Of a DNA stretch of 64,000 nucleotides, positions 35,065 through 46,745 are shown piece by piece. The stretch comes from Quercus robur. Its lineage: Eukaryota > Streptophyta > Magnoliopsida > Fagales > Fagaceae. How positions within the stretch are numbered: position 1 is the stretch's first letter; the number at the start of each line of letters is the position of its first letter. Both the position numbers and the translations under genes were made by a program. The notes under the pieces are model-generated. The model made no database searches, was not told the origin of the DNA, and was given only the letters and a program-made list of their open reading frames with translations. Where the stretch lies: NCBI RefSeq assembly GCF_932294415.1, contig NC_065535.1:13721282-13785281 (forward strand). The letters are read 5' to 3'.

Positions 35065-36240
35065 ACTCATCACATAATGTGTTTAGTGGTTTAAAGACAC
35101 TCATAGTGTCTGTTGGTATTGCCTATGCAATTGCGTTAATAAGAATCTCATTTCCAGCTTGTGATAACATCTTTTCCTTCCAACCTGATAATTTATTATC
35201 TAGCCTCTCCTTTGCGTTTAGATTTGCCAACCAAAGATGGTAATCCCAAATATGTCTCGTGTTGTTTAATAACTTTAGCTCCAAAGCATAATTTTATATC
35301 ATCTTGAATGTCTTGTGGTGTATTATTGCTAGAAAAAACAAATAAGTCTTGTCCTTGTTTAGTTGCTGACCAGAAGCTTGCTCATAGGTTTCTAAAACAT
35401 TTTCCAAGCTAGTGTAATCTTCCCTTGTGGCTTGGAAAAAAATAAGGCTTTCATCTACAAAAAACAAGCGTGATATTGTTAGTCCTCTTCGGCATGTTGC
35501 TACAGCTTTTAGTAAGCCTTCTCAGATTTCTTTAAAAGAGTGGATAGACCCTCTGTACAAATAAAAAATAAATAGAGAGAGAGGGGATCCCCTTGGTGCA
35601 ATCCCCGTGTGGGGGTAATGTGGCTTCGAGGTCTCCCATTAATTTTGATAGATTAGGAGACAGAGCTTACACATCTCATCATAATAGCAATCCACTTCAC
35701 ATGGAAACCCATCTTAAACATAATTTTTTCCAAACAACCCCACTTAACCCGACCATAAGCTTTACTCATATCAAGTTTCACCACTATCTCTCCAACCTTC
35801 CCCGTTCTCTTTTAATTGATATGGTGCATTGTTTCAAAAGCAACCGGTACATTATCCGTAATAAGACATTCAGACATAGATGCACTTTAATTCTCACTAA
35901 TAATGTGTGGAAAAAGATGTTTTAACCTATTGGCTAGAACCTTAGAGGTTAATTTGGAGACTACATTACTAAAACTAATGAGTCTAAATTGGGTGATCTT
36001 TGTGGTGTTTTTAATTTTAGGTATGAGCACCACATGCATTTCATTGAATTTTGGAGGACTAATACCATGATTCAACAAGTCAAGGACAGTCGCTGTTACA
36101 TAGTTACCAACTAAAGACCAATAATGTTAATAAAACAAATGAGATATATTGTCAGGACCGGAGCTTTTTTAAGACGCATTTGTTTCAAAGCCTTGATCAC
36201 ATCTGCTGCTTCGAACTCTTGAATTAAACCGGTGTTCATA
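35065..36240 (-). pseudogene. LINE reverse transcriptase, degenerate
   Basis: Minus-strand frames in several phases read NHGISPPKFNEMHVVLIPK, RLISFSNVVSKLTSKVLANR, HQGDPLSLYLFF and, at the thumb, LSGWKEKMLSQAGNEILI. The catalytic box reads FVDE instead of the usual FADD (near 35455-35475), so the enzyme is dead even apart from the frameshifts. Confidence 0.8.
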
Positions 36241-37769
36241 GAAAAGGATATTCAGTTGTCAAATAAGAAATTTGGTATTAAATTTCACCTACATACAATA
36301 TACATATACACACACACACCGGCGGAGATAAGGCCCCCCCCCCCCCCCTGACTTTTTTAAATTTTTTATTACAACCTTAAAAATTACTTACCAAATCTTA
36401 AATAATCTTAAGATTTACATTCCCCTCCACCCCCCCCCCCCCCCAACCAGGATTTTAAGGAAAATAAAACCTATTAGATTAATCCCTCCAAAAATTCAAT
36501 TTGAACTCACTCAAAATTTAAAAATGGTTAGGAATTAAGATATACCCAAATAAAAATTACAAATAACCCATAAAAAAATAGCATTTTATAGCAAATCAAA
36601 CTTTGCCAAATCAGTTTCTCAAAAAAAAAAAAAACTTTGCCAAATCAGTCATACCGCCAAAATAAATACACACAATACATTCCAAATCTAATTCCTCTTC
36701 AATGCTCCTCAAAAAAAAAAAAAAAAAAAAAAAATTATGCCACCAATCCACTACAACCATGCTGCCGGCCATTCTCTTCCGCTCCTTGTGACCATATTTT
36801 CGATGATCGGCGCTACTGCTTAAATGTTTATTCTCCCTCTAGATCTGAGTCATCTAACTAGTGAGTTGTTTTTCTACAATGGTATCTTTTTCATTTTCTC
36901 TCTCTCTAGCCCTTTTTCTGTATTGTGTAGTGTATATGTTTGATAAAACCTCGTACTGAGTCAAAAGTGTGTGTAATAACTTTAGCCACTGTAGCGTACC
37001 GAGTGTAGTGATGTACTGTTGTTTGGCTTCTATTTTTGTTTTATCTTATTATTATTTATTAAAATGTCAGAAAGTGGTTTCCAGCTCGCATATTGCTAGT
37101 TGCATCTGTAATAATTTAATATATCTTTTTTTGAAACCAATAATTTAATATGTCTTTAGTTTTTTTTGATTGGAAATATATCTTTAGTTAAATATGATGA
37201 TATAATGAATCTTTTTATTATAGTGATATGCTATATTTTTTGTGGTAAACATTATATGCTCTTTTTTGTTTAGAATCAATTATAAATAATTTTAATACAA
37301 TAAAAGAACATTAGACATAACTTTATTGAGTTAAAATTCAATCAGTAAAATAATGCATTTGTTTTGGGTGACAATTTTTTTTTAATACTTAGTTTGGCCC
37401 CTTAGAGTAATTTCCTGGCTCTGCCAATATATATTTATATAGTAATAGGCTAATAGCAAAACAATTATTATGAAATAGAGCATGCCCATGTGGTTTATGG
37501 CGGTGACGTGGGAGCCATGAGGCATGCATGGGATACCGAGATGGCTTTGAGGTTTTGTTGACACCTCTTAAGGAGTATCGGCTAGGAAGGAATCAACTAG
37601 AGAGGTGAATGCCTTCGGGCAGGTATGCAACACAGGGACCCAGATTGCGACGTTAACTTAAATCATTTCATATCCATACATTTTTTTTTTCTTCTCAATA
37701 ATACTAATTTATAATGCTAATATGGGAAACATCTATATTGAAAACTACATGTTGATATGTCAACAAACA
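36241..37769. other. gene-free interval with C-rich tracts
   Basis: I see no gene. Poly-C runs occur at about 36334-36348 and 36430-36444, and a poly-A run at 36712-36734. CCGGCGGAGATAAGG near 36319 and CTGGCTCTGCCA near 37415 could be the ends of a degenerate DNA element. Short frames here are low complexity. Confidence 0.5.
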
Positions 37770-37776
37770 TTGTGCA

Positions 37777-37906
37777 AGGAACTTGGCTTGTGTCTAGTGT
37801 TCAGTTTCGCTAGACATGTTAAAATGCGAACACGTGTTCAAAAATGGACACGTGTCCGCATCTCAATGTTTTCGGTAGAACTGAATACTGGACACAAGCT
37901 CATCCC
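37777..37906. mobile_element. foldback MITE, 130 bp
   Basis: The left arm (GGCTTGTGTCTAGTGTTCAG) and right arm (CTGAATACTGGACACAAGC) are inverted repeats around AACACGTGTTC/GACACGTGTC. TTGTGCA flanks it (37770-37776 and 37907-37913). It is a near full-length hairpin with no coding capacity. Confidence 0.78.
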
Positions 37907-37913
37907 TTGTGCA

Positions 37914-38003
37914 TGCCTTTCATCAATTAAACAAAGGTAAAATTAATGATTCTTTGATTGTTTAGTATACACACGCATGTTTGTAAAAATAATCGATTCA
38001 ACT

Positions 38004-38034
<31 letters not shown>

Positions 38035-38725
38035 TTGATTGGGCCATTTGGGGTTTTTTTTTTTAGTTTAATATGGAAGGTTGTCTTGGATGACCAATAG
38101 TCTCAAATTAGGGATTGAATGGTACAATTCATGGCATCTAGGGGTTTGTGTTTTGTGTGATATTCTAATGTTTTGCTATTTATAATATTGATATGCAGTT
38201 AGTGGGACTTGAAATTTGTTTTAGCGTTTTATTTTGAATGCTTGCTGACATATGGGATATTGGATTTACCAAAAAAAAAAAAAAAAAAAAAACTTATGAG
38301 AGTTATTGGGTGTATTTTAATCCCGAACCAGTTCCCGAAAGAGACTACCAAAGCCAAATTCCTATTGAAACGTTTTTTTTCCTTCCAAAATCCAAACCTA
38401 TTATTTGTTGTATCCAAGTGAATTTACTTATGGCTCAAAAGAGTTGAAAGATTTTTCTTTCGGAATCCAATAATATTGGAGAATGATAGATGAAGTTATA
38501 GTAACTTATCCCCTCTCCAAAACAACAATGTAAGAAATAGATGAGGCTTGTTATTAGTGACAAACGAAAATGACAACTTGTAAAAGTTTGGAAGTATGTT
38601 CGATTTTCTTTAAAAATCAATAAATTAAATGTAATAAACTTTAACATTTGGTTTAGATGTTGCCACTTGTCAATACCTTGACTTGAGGTCCTTCGGGTTT
38701 ATTCTCCCATTTCTTCTACTTCTAA
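37914..38725. other. gene-free interval
   Basis: I see no gene. A (TA)n tract at about 38004-38030 and a poly-A run at 38271-38292 account for the short open frames. Confidence 0.55.
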
Positions 38726-40146
38726 GAGCATTTGCAGCAGTGGAGCTAAAAAGCTATAATGCTATTTTAGCTCCACTGATATTGCAAAACCAGCACACAA
38801 CAGTGGAGGCAAAGCCAAAATATTTGGCTGATTTGCTACAGTGCACATCTATAGATAGATGTGCACTGTAGCACTCATCTAAACAAAAAAAATAATTTTT
38901 TATGCGGCAACCGGATTAAAATAATCCCTCTTTCCCCATTTTTTCATTCTTTTATTTCCTTTCTCCTTCACCGTCACTCTCAATCTCCTTCTCCCTCACT
39001 CTCATCTCCCAAATCGCTCCTGCCCATCACCGTCACTCATCACCGTCCAAGCCACAGACCAGCCCAGCCTAGCCCACGCCGTCCCTCGCCATCCCAGACC
39101 AGCCCTCGCCAACGCCGTCCCTCGCCGTTCAGCCCAAATCAGCCCACGCCGTCGCCGTCCTAGACCAGCCCAGCCCACGCCGTCCGTCGCCGCATCTCCC
39201 TCACTCATCGCACTCCAACTCATCTCCCTCACTCATCACCGTCGCCGTCCGTCGCCGTCGCAAGCTCTCATCTCACTCATCAAGCTCTCCACGCTGTCGC
39301 CGTCCAAGCCCAGCCCAATCCGTCGCCGTCGCCGTCCCAGCCGATCCACTTCAGGTCAGTGCTCTCTCTTTTCTTTTGTAGTGGATTTTTTCATAGCTTA
39401 ATTTTTCTGGGTTATTGTGATTTTGTGGTCTCTGTAATTTGTCTATAAATTGATGGGAATTTTCTGTTATTTTGTTGCGTTGATTCAAGCTCTCTGTATT
39501 GGGAATTTTTTGTTTGCAGGAATTGGTTGTGTGGATTATGTGGTCTTTGTATTGGAAATTTTGTGTTTTGGAAATTTTCTGTTATTTTGTGAAAGTGGAT
39601 TCTGTGCACTATGTATTGGAAATTTTCTGTTTGCAGAAATTAGTTGTGTGGATTATGTGGGCTCTGAATTGAGAATTTTCTATTTGCAGAAATTTCTTGT
39701 CTGGATTATGTGATTTCTGTTATTTGTGCGGGAAAGTTTTTATGTTTTGTTGTTAGTGTAATTTGTTGTGTTGCACAGAGCCAGAGTTATGTATGGATGG
39801 TCTCTGTATGTGGTGGCGGCGGAAAAAGAGTCGTCGGTGGCGGTGGCGGCGGCGGTGGAAAAAAAGTCGTCGTCGGCGGCGGTGGCGGTGGCGGTTGAAG
39901 GTGGTTGTGGTTGTTATTTATTGTATAAGATATATTATTTTATTGTAGTGGATATATTATTTTATTGTAATGGATATATTATTTTATTGTAATAGATATA
40001 TTATTTTATTGTGATATTTATATTATTTTATTGTGTTAAAAGCTAAAATAGATCCACTGCTGCAGCATGTATGTAGCTAAAATAGATAAAGTAACTTTTG
40101 GTAGAGCTAAAAAGCTAAATTTTTAGCTCCACTGCTGTGGATGCTC
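38726..40146. mobile_element. 1.4-kb non-autonomous Harbinger-like element
   Basis: The terminal inverted repeats of about 27 bp (GAGCATTTGCAGCAGTGGAG at left; GAGCATCCACAGCAGTGGAG on the minus strand at right) are flanked by TAA (38723-38725, 40147-40149). A long hairpin lies at 38835-38872 (arm GCTACAGTGCACATCTAT). The interior has CCGTC/GCCCA-rich repeats (39040-39340), GGTGGCGG repeats (39835-39900) and an imperfect 27-bp repeat of TATATTATTTTATTGTA type (39935-40035). No transposase is present. The Pro/Ser and Gly-rich frames here are by-products of these repeats. Confidence 0.78.
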
Positions 40147-40283
40147 TAAGTAAGAGAATTATGTTGAGTTATTGGTAAGTTACATCATGACTTGAAAAAC
40201 TTATATTGCATTAAAATGTTTTGATAAGAAGAAAGTTACGCACATGGTTTATCTTGAAGCTTATCCACATGTTTGAAAAATGT

Positions 40284-40452
40284 TGTGGGTTTTAATTAGT
40301 TCAATTGGTAAAAATTTTTATGGTTATATAAGAGATCTGAAATTCAATCTTTGTCTACACAAAAAACTGATTGGTGTTTTGGTCTAATGATAAAGAGATA
40401 TTATAAAAAATGAACGTCATATGTTGAAACTCTCAAAAAAAAAAAAAAAAAA
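40284..40452 (+). mobile_element. SINE, family F copy 2
   Basis: GTGGGTTTTAATTAGTTCAATTGGTAAAAA (box-A-like), then GAAATTCAATCTTTGTCTACAC (box-B-like), ACTGATTGGTGTTTTGGTCTAATGATAAAGAG, and a poly-A end (40435-40452). It aligns with the copy at 32690. Confidence 0.68.
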
Positions 40453-40977
40453 TCTTTTGATTAATTTACATTGTTTATCTTGAAGCATATCCACAACATG
40501 TTTGAAAAATGCTTTTGGTTTACATGAATTCATGCGTTCTTACTAAATTCTCACGCCGTGTAACTTCTGTTAAGTTTTGTTAGCACACCGTATTTTAAAA
40601 ACTTCCTTTGAGGAGGTTTTATGTTTTATCTAAGCTTAGTGGAGTTTAGGAGGAGCTGATTTTAGTCTTGAATAGAATCGCTTTTCTAGTTTGGTTGATT
40701 TTTTCTTAATTCTGTTGAAATTTTTTTATTTAAAATTTAATTGTTGATAGTTGAACTTTTGATGTAATCAAATATTTTTCCCCCTTTCGTGAACTTGTGT
40801 TATTTTTATATTTGGTAGATTATATAATTTCCTTATAATTTGTGGTGATTTCAAATTGAATCCTAAATTTTTAATTAAAACAATAAACTGTTTAAATCTT
40901 TCAATCCATGCTCTCAACGAGTCATTATCAACTAAAAGCAAATTTTTTTTAAAAAAAATCTATGTAAAATTATAGAG
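40453..40977. other. gene-free interval
   Basis: I see no gene. The segment just after the SINE repeats 'TTTATCTTGAAGC(T/A)TATCCAC' found before it (40250 and 40475), a longer direct repeat around the SINE. Confidence 0.5.
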
Positions 40978-41142
40978 AAGTGCTGTATCTACAACATTTT
41001 CACAATAAATTATAAGTGACAGATTGTTATTAGTCGTTATTATTGGGGTAAAAAAGTAATCTCAGTAGTAAGTTCAAATTTGAACCAATAATAACTAACT
41101 ACTTATGATTTGTTGTGAAAATATTGTGAACGTAGTACTTTT
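40978..41142. mobile_element. foldback MITE, family D
   Basis: AAGTGCTGTATCTACAACAT at left and, on the minus strand, AAGTACTACGTTCACAATAT at right, with long inner arms (ATTTTCACAA(T/C)AAAT(T/C)ATAAGT). It is a hairpin of about 165 bp. The target duplication is not clear. Confidence 0.65.
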
Positions 41143-41744
41143 CAAAATTATATGATATTTGGTATACACTATCTATCTTTTAGCTATTATCACTAAAAAA
41201 TTCATATAAAATTAATATCATATAAGCTTATGTCATACTAAAACCATATCATATCATGTTGTTATACACACCAAGGTTATCAAGATCGGGATCTTACGTA
41301 GGATCATCGGAGGTAGGTGGGATCGTAAATCGTAAGATCATACGTATTTTTAGATTTATAGAAAAAAAATTTGATAGTGATTTTGTATGTTAAATAATCA
41401 AGTAAATTATGAATTCATCCATAAAACAACAAAGATTTGAATCATATAATGTAATTTGCATGTTATACATCACTAACTATATTTAAGTTTTGATCTTATG
41501 TATCTAAAAAGTTCAATAAATGTTTAATTAACAATCAAGTACAAAAATATTTATTCATCAACTCATATAGAAAATATTTTTCAAGTTCTAAGTTCCAAGT
41601 TTAAAGTTTAAAATTCAAACTAAGTTAGCAAATAGAAATTAGCTAATGTAATATGAAATTTAAAAGCAAGATGATTATTAAGGGGAAGTGAATATTTAAT
41701 CATTCTTATTCTAAGGTTCTTATAATCATTGTCCTAATTATCAT

Positions 41745-42519
41745 TGGAAGGACCCGTTTTGCAGCCCAAGCCCAAGGTGTATGACCTTGGCCCAGTGAGT
41801 CCAGTACAATAAATTTGTAGAGAGTGGATTAAAGAACTAGACTTTAATGAGTTAGACAACGACTAGTACTGAATTAAATGACAATCAAACACAAATAAGA
41901 GATTCTGATATCGATGGACTTACAGTCCGAGGAGGTCTCACTTGTATAAATTGATCACAATTGGGTACAAGAACAATTTAGATTGTCACAGTGTCCTCTC
42001 TCTATTTTTCCGATCCCTCTCTCATGGAGGGTTACTCACATTATATAGCTTTCTTTGGACCATCTTGATCATACACTTGTTGATTATCTGAGCCTTTACT
42101 TGAGTACCTGTCCCATCGGACATCCTCTTTGGCTTTCTGTGAATTGTGGTAGTTAAAGCAGTACTGTTCAGAGGTCTTCTCCACATAAATGCAGTCAGAA
42201 AAGTAGCTGCAGTGCATTTAATACGGTGGTAGTAGCTTTCCCTTAGATATTTTTGGGTTTCCTTCATTCTCGTATGTTCATGAGGCATGTTCCTATCATT
42301 GGAGTTTCTTGAAGGGTCACTTTAATTGCTGGAATACATACTTGAGCTGCATTCATCATATTTGAGGAGGAGTTCCTCCTCGAACCACCTTCCATTCATT
42401 TCTTACTCATGAGACTTTGAATTGGAACTCCTAATAACTATTTGTCCTTCTTCAGATCATTCAACGTTCTTGGACAAAGCCCAAGGCTCAATATATGATT
42501 CTGGGCCCTTATCCCTACA
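41745..42519 (-). mobile_element. solo LTR, family G
   Basis: TGGAAGGACCCG to TATCCCTACA, flanked by exact ATCAT duplications (41740-41744 and 42520-42524). A TATA-like GCTATATAATGTG reads on the minus strand near 42035-42047. It is 775 bp long. Confidence 0.85.
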
Positions 42520-42632
42520 ATCATCATTCATTTCATCATCAATGTAGACATTATATATTTGTATACTAGAGTTGCAAAAGACATTAAGATATAACTTTAC
42601 ACTTAACTATTCAAATTATAACACTTAGCAAT

Positions 42633-43394
42633 TGTAGGGACACGATTCTCAAACGGCCCAACAATGACGTTGGACTCGCACGTGAAGGATTCCTCACAAT
42701 AAGATTTGTAGAGAGTGGGCTTGAAAGGCTAGCGTTTGGTCACAGGGCGTTGATCCAAACCGGACTTTAGGGAAACTCAGATAAGAAAAGGCTTCAGCTT
42801 GGATATCCAAGCCCTACAGCTTTGTAACTTGAGGGATTAGACTCCTCGGATCATGTCCGAGGAGCACTAATGTCTTTCTCCGGTTACCCGGCGGGGGGTT
42901 TTTTCGTGGTGGTGTACATATATTGTTCGGGCATTCTCATCCCTGGAGTTTTTCCAGGAAGTGAGATGGGGATCCCCTTTCTGATTAGTTTATTTTCTCT
43001 TTTATACTAGCCTACGTTCGTTGTCCCTCGTCCACGTGTAGGGTCAACTTTTTTAGGACTGCTATTTGTCCCGTCAGTCTAATCCCGGAATTGTTGGGGA
43101 TGGTTAATAAAGCCTAAGAATCAGGTTCTGTTAGGTGTAGAGTCTTATCAGTGAAGGGTATTAAGGGTAACTTACCCAAGATATTTTAGATCTTACAAAT
43201 TTGTTCCTTTACCTCTTTTTTACCCCTCTTCTTAAGGGAGCTTTGGGTCTGCCGAGGACTAAACTGTCCTCGGCTGCATCTCTGGGCCATCTTCGGCCTT
43301 ATATTTTTGAACTTGGGCCATAACCTTTTTCGGCATGGGCCTGTGGATTCTCCATGAGCAAGTGGGCCTGGCCCATAAATGATTGGGCCCCACA
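42633..43394 (-). mobile_element. diverged solo LTR of the 47127-53196 family
   Basis: TGTAGGGACACG to GGCCCCACA, clearly related along its length to the LTRs at 47127 and 52445 but with many substitutions. The flanks are GCAAT and ACAAT, four of five matching. It keeps the palindrome CTCCTCGGA/TCCGAGGAG and a second hairpin with a compensated base pair. It is the oldest copy of the family in the window. Confidence 0.82.
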
Positions 43395-43585
43395 ACAATA
43401 ATTATAGAGCATGCTAAAAAAATCAATCAATCAATATACAAATACAAGTATAATTGATAAAATTATATATATAAAAAAGCACTTTAGTAATATTAGAATA
43501 CAAATTAGTATATTGATAAAAAAAAATTAACAACATTATAGCTTACAAGGCAGCAAAGCCAACATCAGATTCTTCATTTAGAAAT

Positions 43586-44848
43586 GATGAAGTATTCTTT
43601 CATTTTGATTACAAGTGAACTATAAACTAGAAAGTATTTGCCCATGTTAACATAATTTTATAGAAAAAAAATAAAAAAGCCATGGAAAAATAAAAACCCT
43701 TAAAACTTCATCAAAATAATTTTATATATCCCTAAGAAAAAATCAAAAGTTTATGTTTTTTAGGATTCCATACGATCCTACAATCTTATACGATCCTACA
43801 ATTTTTACAATTTTAAACGTTTTGATGAGATGAGATTGTAAAATTATGTGATCCTACGATCTAGATCGTGATTTTGATAATCATGATACATGTTATGGTT
43901 GCACCTAGTAATATTTTTTAATCATGCATTAAAAGTAATTAATATAATTACTTTAAGTAAAATTCTAGGTCAAAATTTTAAAAACTACTCTAATTATTGT
44001 TATCGTGTCAAGAATCAAGATTTCATAGAAATTCAAAAGAGGTATCATTATTCTTTTTAGTATAACTCTATGACCAAATAAAATACCAATTAAAACTTGA
44101 AATTAAAATCGTTTATCAAAAGTTTAAAAAATTTTAAAAGTAGTTATATTATTTAGGTGAAAGTAATTTAAAAATTTTAAAAGTAATTATATTATAGTGA
44201 ACTAGAAACTATATGATGAAGGATTCTTTCGTTTTGATTACAAGTGAACTAGAAACTAGAAAGTATTTGCCCATGTTAACATAATTTTATAGAAAAAAAA
44301 TAAATAAAAAAGCCATGGAAAAATAAAAACCCTTAAAACTTCATCAAAATAAAAAATATATCCCTAAGAAAAAATCAAAAGTTTATGTTTTGGTAGGATT
44401 CCATACGATCTTACAATCTTATACGATCCTATGTACGATCCTACAATTTTTACAATTCTAAACGTTTTGATGAGGTGAGATTGTAAAATTATGCGATCCT
44501 ACGATCTAGATTGTGATTTTGATAATCATGATACATGTTATGGTTGCACCTAGTAATATTTTTTAATCATTCATTAAAAGTAATTAATATAATTACTTTA
44601 AGTGAAATTCTAGGTCAAAATTTAAAAAACTACTCTAATTATAGTTATCGTGTCAAGAATCAAGATTTCATAGAAATTCAAAAGAGGTATCATTATTCTT
44701 TTTAGTATAACTCTATGACCAAATAAAATACCACTCCAATTAAAACTTGAAATTAAAATCGTTTATCAAAAGTTTAAAAAATTTTAAAAGTAGTTATATT
44801 ATTTAGGTGAAAGTAATTTTAAAATTTTAAAAGTAATTATATTATAGT
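43586..44848. repeat. direct tandem duplication, about 630-bp unit
   Basis: Unit 1 begins GATGAAGTATTCTTTC (43586) and unit 2 GATGAAGGATTCTTTC (44215). They align almost completely to a shared ending AAGTAATTATATTATAGT, with small insertions. Each unit includes the right terminal arm of the CGATCCTAC transposon relic, so the duplication followed that insertion. Confidence 0.88.
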
Positions 44849-45158
44849 AATATTTGATTTTTGATTAAAAAAATTGGTCTTATACAACGGGAATTCGTCA
44901 TATAGGTGAAAGTAATTTTTGTTATTATATTTTAATTATTTATTTTATCAGTCAATTTCAATTATATTTTCAAAAATTCGAAATATGTTCTTTAGTTTAC
45001 ATAAGATTATTGATTAAGTTGTATATTGTACGAGTATAATACTAGATTTAATATATTTATGGCAAATTGCATAATAGAAACACACACACACACACACACA
45101 TATATATATCATATTAGATGTGTAAAGTTTGTGTTAAGTATATATATATATATATATA

Positions 45159-45554
45159 CTAGCCTCATTACATGTGCTTTGCACATGTGACGAGGCTCCT
45201 TTTTTTTTTTTTTTTTGGATCTAGTGTACGTGAGATTAGGAATTAAGGAAACCAGAAAAAAAAAAAAAAAAAAAAAAAAAACACTAGTGTAGGTAAAAAT
45301 AAAAGAAAGTTGGGACGTGGTTTTGAGGGAAATATCAAAGTGGACCGAGAAGTTTTTTATTTTTAATTTTTGGATAAGTTTGTTTTGAAAACTTGGATTA
45401 GTGGGAAAATGTCTAGTTTTGTAAGCATTTTACATGGATTTGGAGATATATTTTTATTGAGTTGTCCCTAAGTTTTGTCCATATTAAACATAGGATCTAG
45501 GATATTTTTGAACCACGTAAAAATCTAATTAAAAGAGAAGAATCCTGTTATAGA
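45159..45554 (-). mobile_element. non-autonomous Helitron
   Basis: On the minus strand it begins TCTATAACAGGATTC after A and ends with a hairpin (GCCTCGTCACATGTGC / GCACATGTAATGAGGC) and CTAG before T. The hairpin is unusually long for a Helitron end. It contains poly-A/poly-T tracts and (TA)n flanks on both sides (45141-45157, 45562-45602). Confidence 0.72.
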
Positions 45555-45558
45555 TAGT

Positions 45559-45606
<48 letters not shown>

Positions 45607-46008
45607 AAAGAAAACATCATGAGATACCACATGTTCAATAAACATTGGCTCTCTTCCAAACAGTAACAAAACCATCTTGGGAAACAGTAAGAGTACTCTT
45701 GAGCTCATGACTGGCCGCGAAGGGCGGAACTACACGCTTGAGTGGGGGGCTGTGTGGCCCCCAAAAATTTTAAAGATATTTTTATACTATATATATATAT
45801 ATATATATATATATGATTATATAACATTTTAATAATTAGCCTACAAAAATGGGACTTGACCCCCAATATTTTAGTTAGTCCAATAATGCTCTTACAAAAA
45901 TTGTCCAATTGGTCTACTAGTTATTGAGAATGTTTTTTTTTTTTTTTTCCTCACATTAATTTTTTATTGTAAAATGTGATCTTGTGTTTGTTGAAATTTT
46001 GAACCATT
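45555..46008. other. gene-free interval with microsatellites
   Basis: (TA)n at 45562-45602 and 45786-45813 and a poly-T at about 45933-45949. GGGCGGAACTACACGCTTGAG near 45723 resembles the end of a common plant DNA element. No gene is visible. Confidence 0.5.
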
Positions 46009-46638
46009 CATGTCTTTGAAGTTTGAATACTTCATTAGTTCAATTAATTTTTTTTTTACTCACTTTGGTAGACAATTTGTTAACTTATATTAAAAATGAA
46101 AATTTTAAAGATTCACTATGGAGAATACTAAGTTATGTATGAGTATAAATGTCTGTATTTATGCATATGTATGGAAGTTTGTATAGGCTAATAAATTAGT
46201 ATCACAAGTTAGCTCCCAAACAAAAATTTCTTGCTATGCTGCTGAAATACCATAGATAACAGAGACTGTGAATGTAGGAGAGGGAGTGTTTCCTAACAGT
46301 GAGTTTAACTACTGTCAAGCAATCATGTCTTTGAAGTTTGAATACTTCATTAGTTCAATTAATTATTTTTTTTACTCACTTTGGTAGAAAATTTGTTAAC
46401 TTATATTAAAAATGAAAATTTTAAAGATTCACTATAGAGAATACAAAGTTATGTATGAGTATAAATGTCTGTATTTATGCATATGTATGGAAGTTTGTAT
46501 AGGCTAATAAATTAGTATCACAAGTTAGCTCCCAAACAAAAATTTCTTGCTATGTTGCTAAAATACCATAGATAACAGAGACTGTGAATGTAGGAGAGGG
46601 AGTGTTTCCTAATAGTGAGTTTAACTACTGTCAAGCAA
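46009..46638. repeat. direct tandem duplication, 315-bp unit
   Basis: CATGTCTTTGAAGTTTGAATAC occurs at 46009 and 46324, and the following 300 bases are nearly identical to ACTGTCAAGCAATCA. The unit includes part of a LINE RNase H fragment, so that fragment was duplicated in place. Confidence 0.9.
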
Positions 46639-46745
46639 TCACCTTCCAAGATGGCATCAAGGATGTCAATGTGTCTAGCAAAAGACAATCCTTCTTCAAA
46701 AGCCTTAGCTTCGCATTCATTTTCTTGTTCAAATCTCCAACAACT
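46250..46745 (-). pseudogene. LINE RNase H fragment, C-terminal part
   Basis: On the minus strand the frame reads ECEAKAFEEGLSFARHIDIL and DAILEGDCLTVV, the Glu and Asp motif regions of plant LINE RNase H. Its N-terminal part (IGVLIRDSLG) is found at about 53695-53740, beyond the nested insertions, separated by a 6.9-kb insertion with a 9-bp duplication. Confidence 0.72.

Larger units (their letters stand above)
33437..36240 (-). mobile_element. second LINE, truncated, interrupted by a Copia-like LTR
   Basis: On the minus strand: reverse transcriptase pieces from about 36200 to 35065, a Copia-like LTR (34027-35064), then an RNase H-like domain (34026-33437). The zf-RVT domain that normally lies between RT and RNase H is absent, and the LTR has no target duplication, so a deletion accompanied the rearrangement. 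Stops and frameshifts are frequent. Confidence 0.75.
41271..43893. mobile_element. DNA transposon relic with CGATCCTAC-rich ends, holding two solo LTRs
   Basis: The left end (GGTTATCAAGATCGGGATCT, then GTAGGATC) is repeated in inverted form near 43840-43893 (GATCCTACGATCTAGATCGTG, TTTTGATAATCATG). Both arms carry multiple GATCCTA/TAGGATC motifs. Two solo LTRs (41745-42519, 42633-43394) sit inside. No transposase is recognisable. The superfamily is uncertain. Confidence 0.55.

Noticed and set aside
36637..36861. Short 74-codon frame with poly-Lys
   Set aside because: It is created by a poly-A tract and has no support.
39002..39992. Arg/Ala/Gly-rich and Pro/Ser-rich frames
   Set aside because: They come from G/C-rich short repeats inside a non-autonomous transposon.
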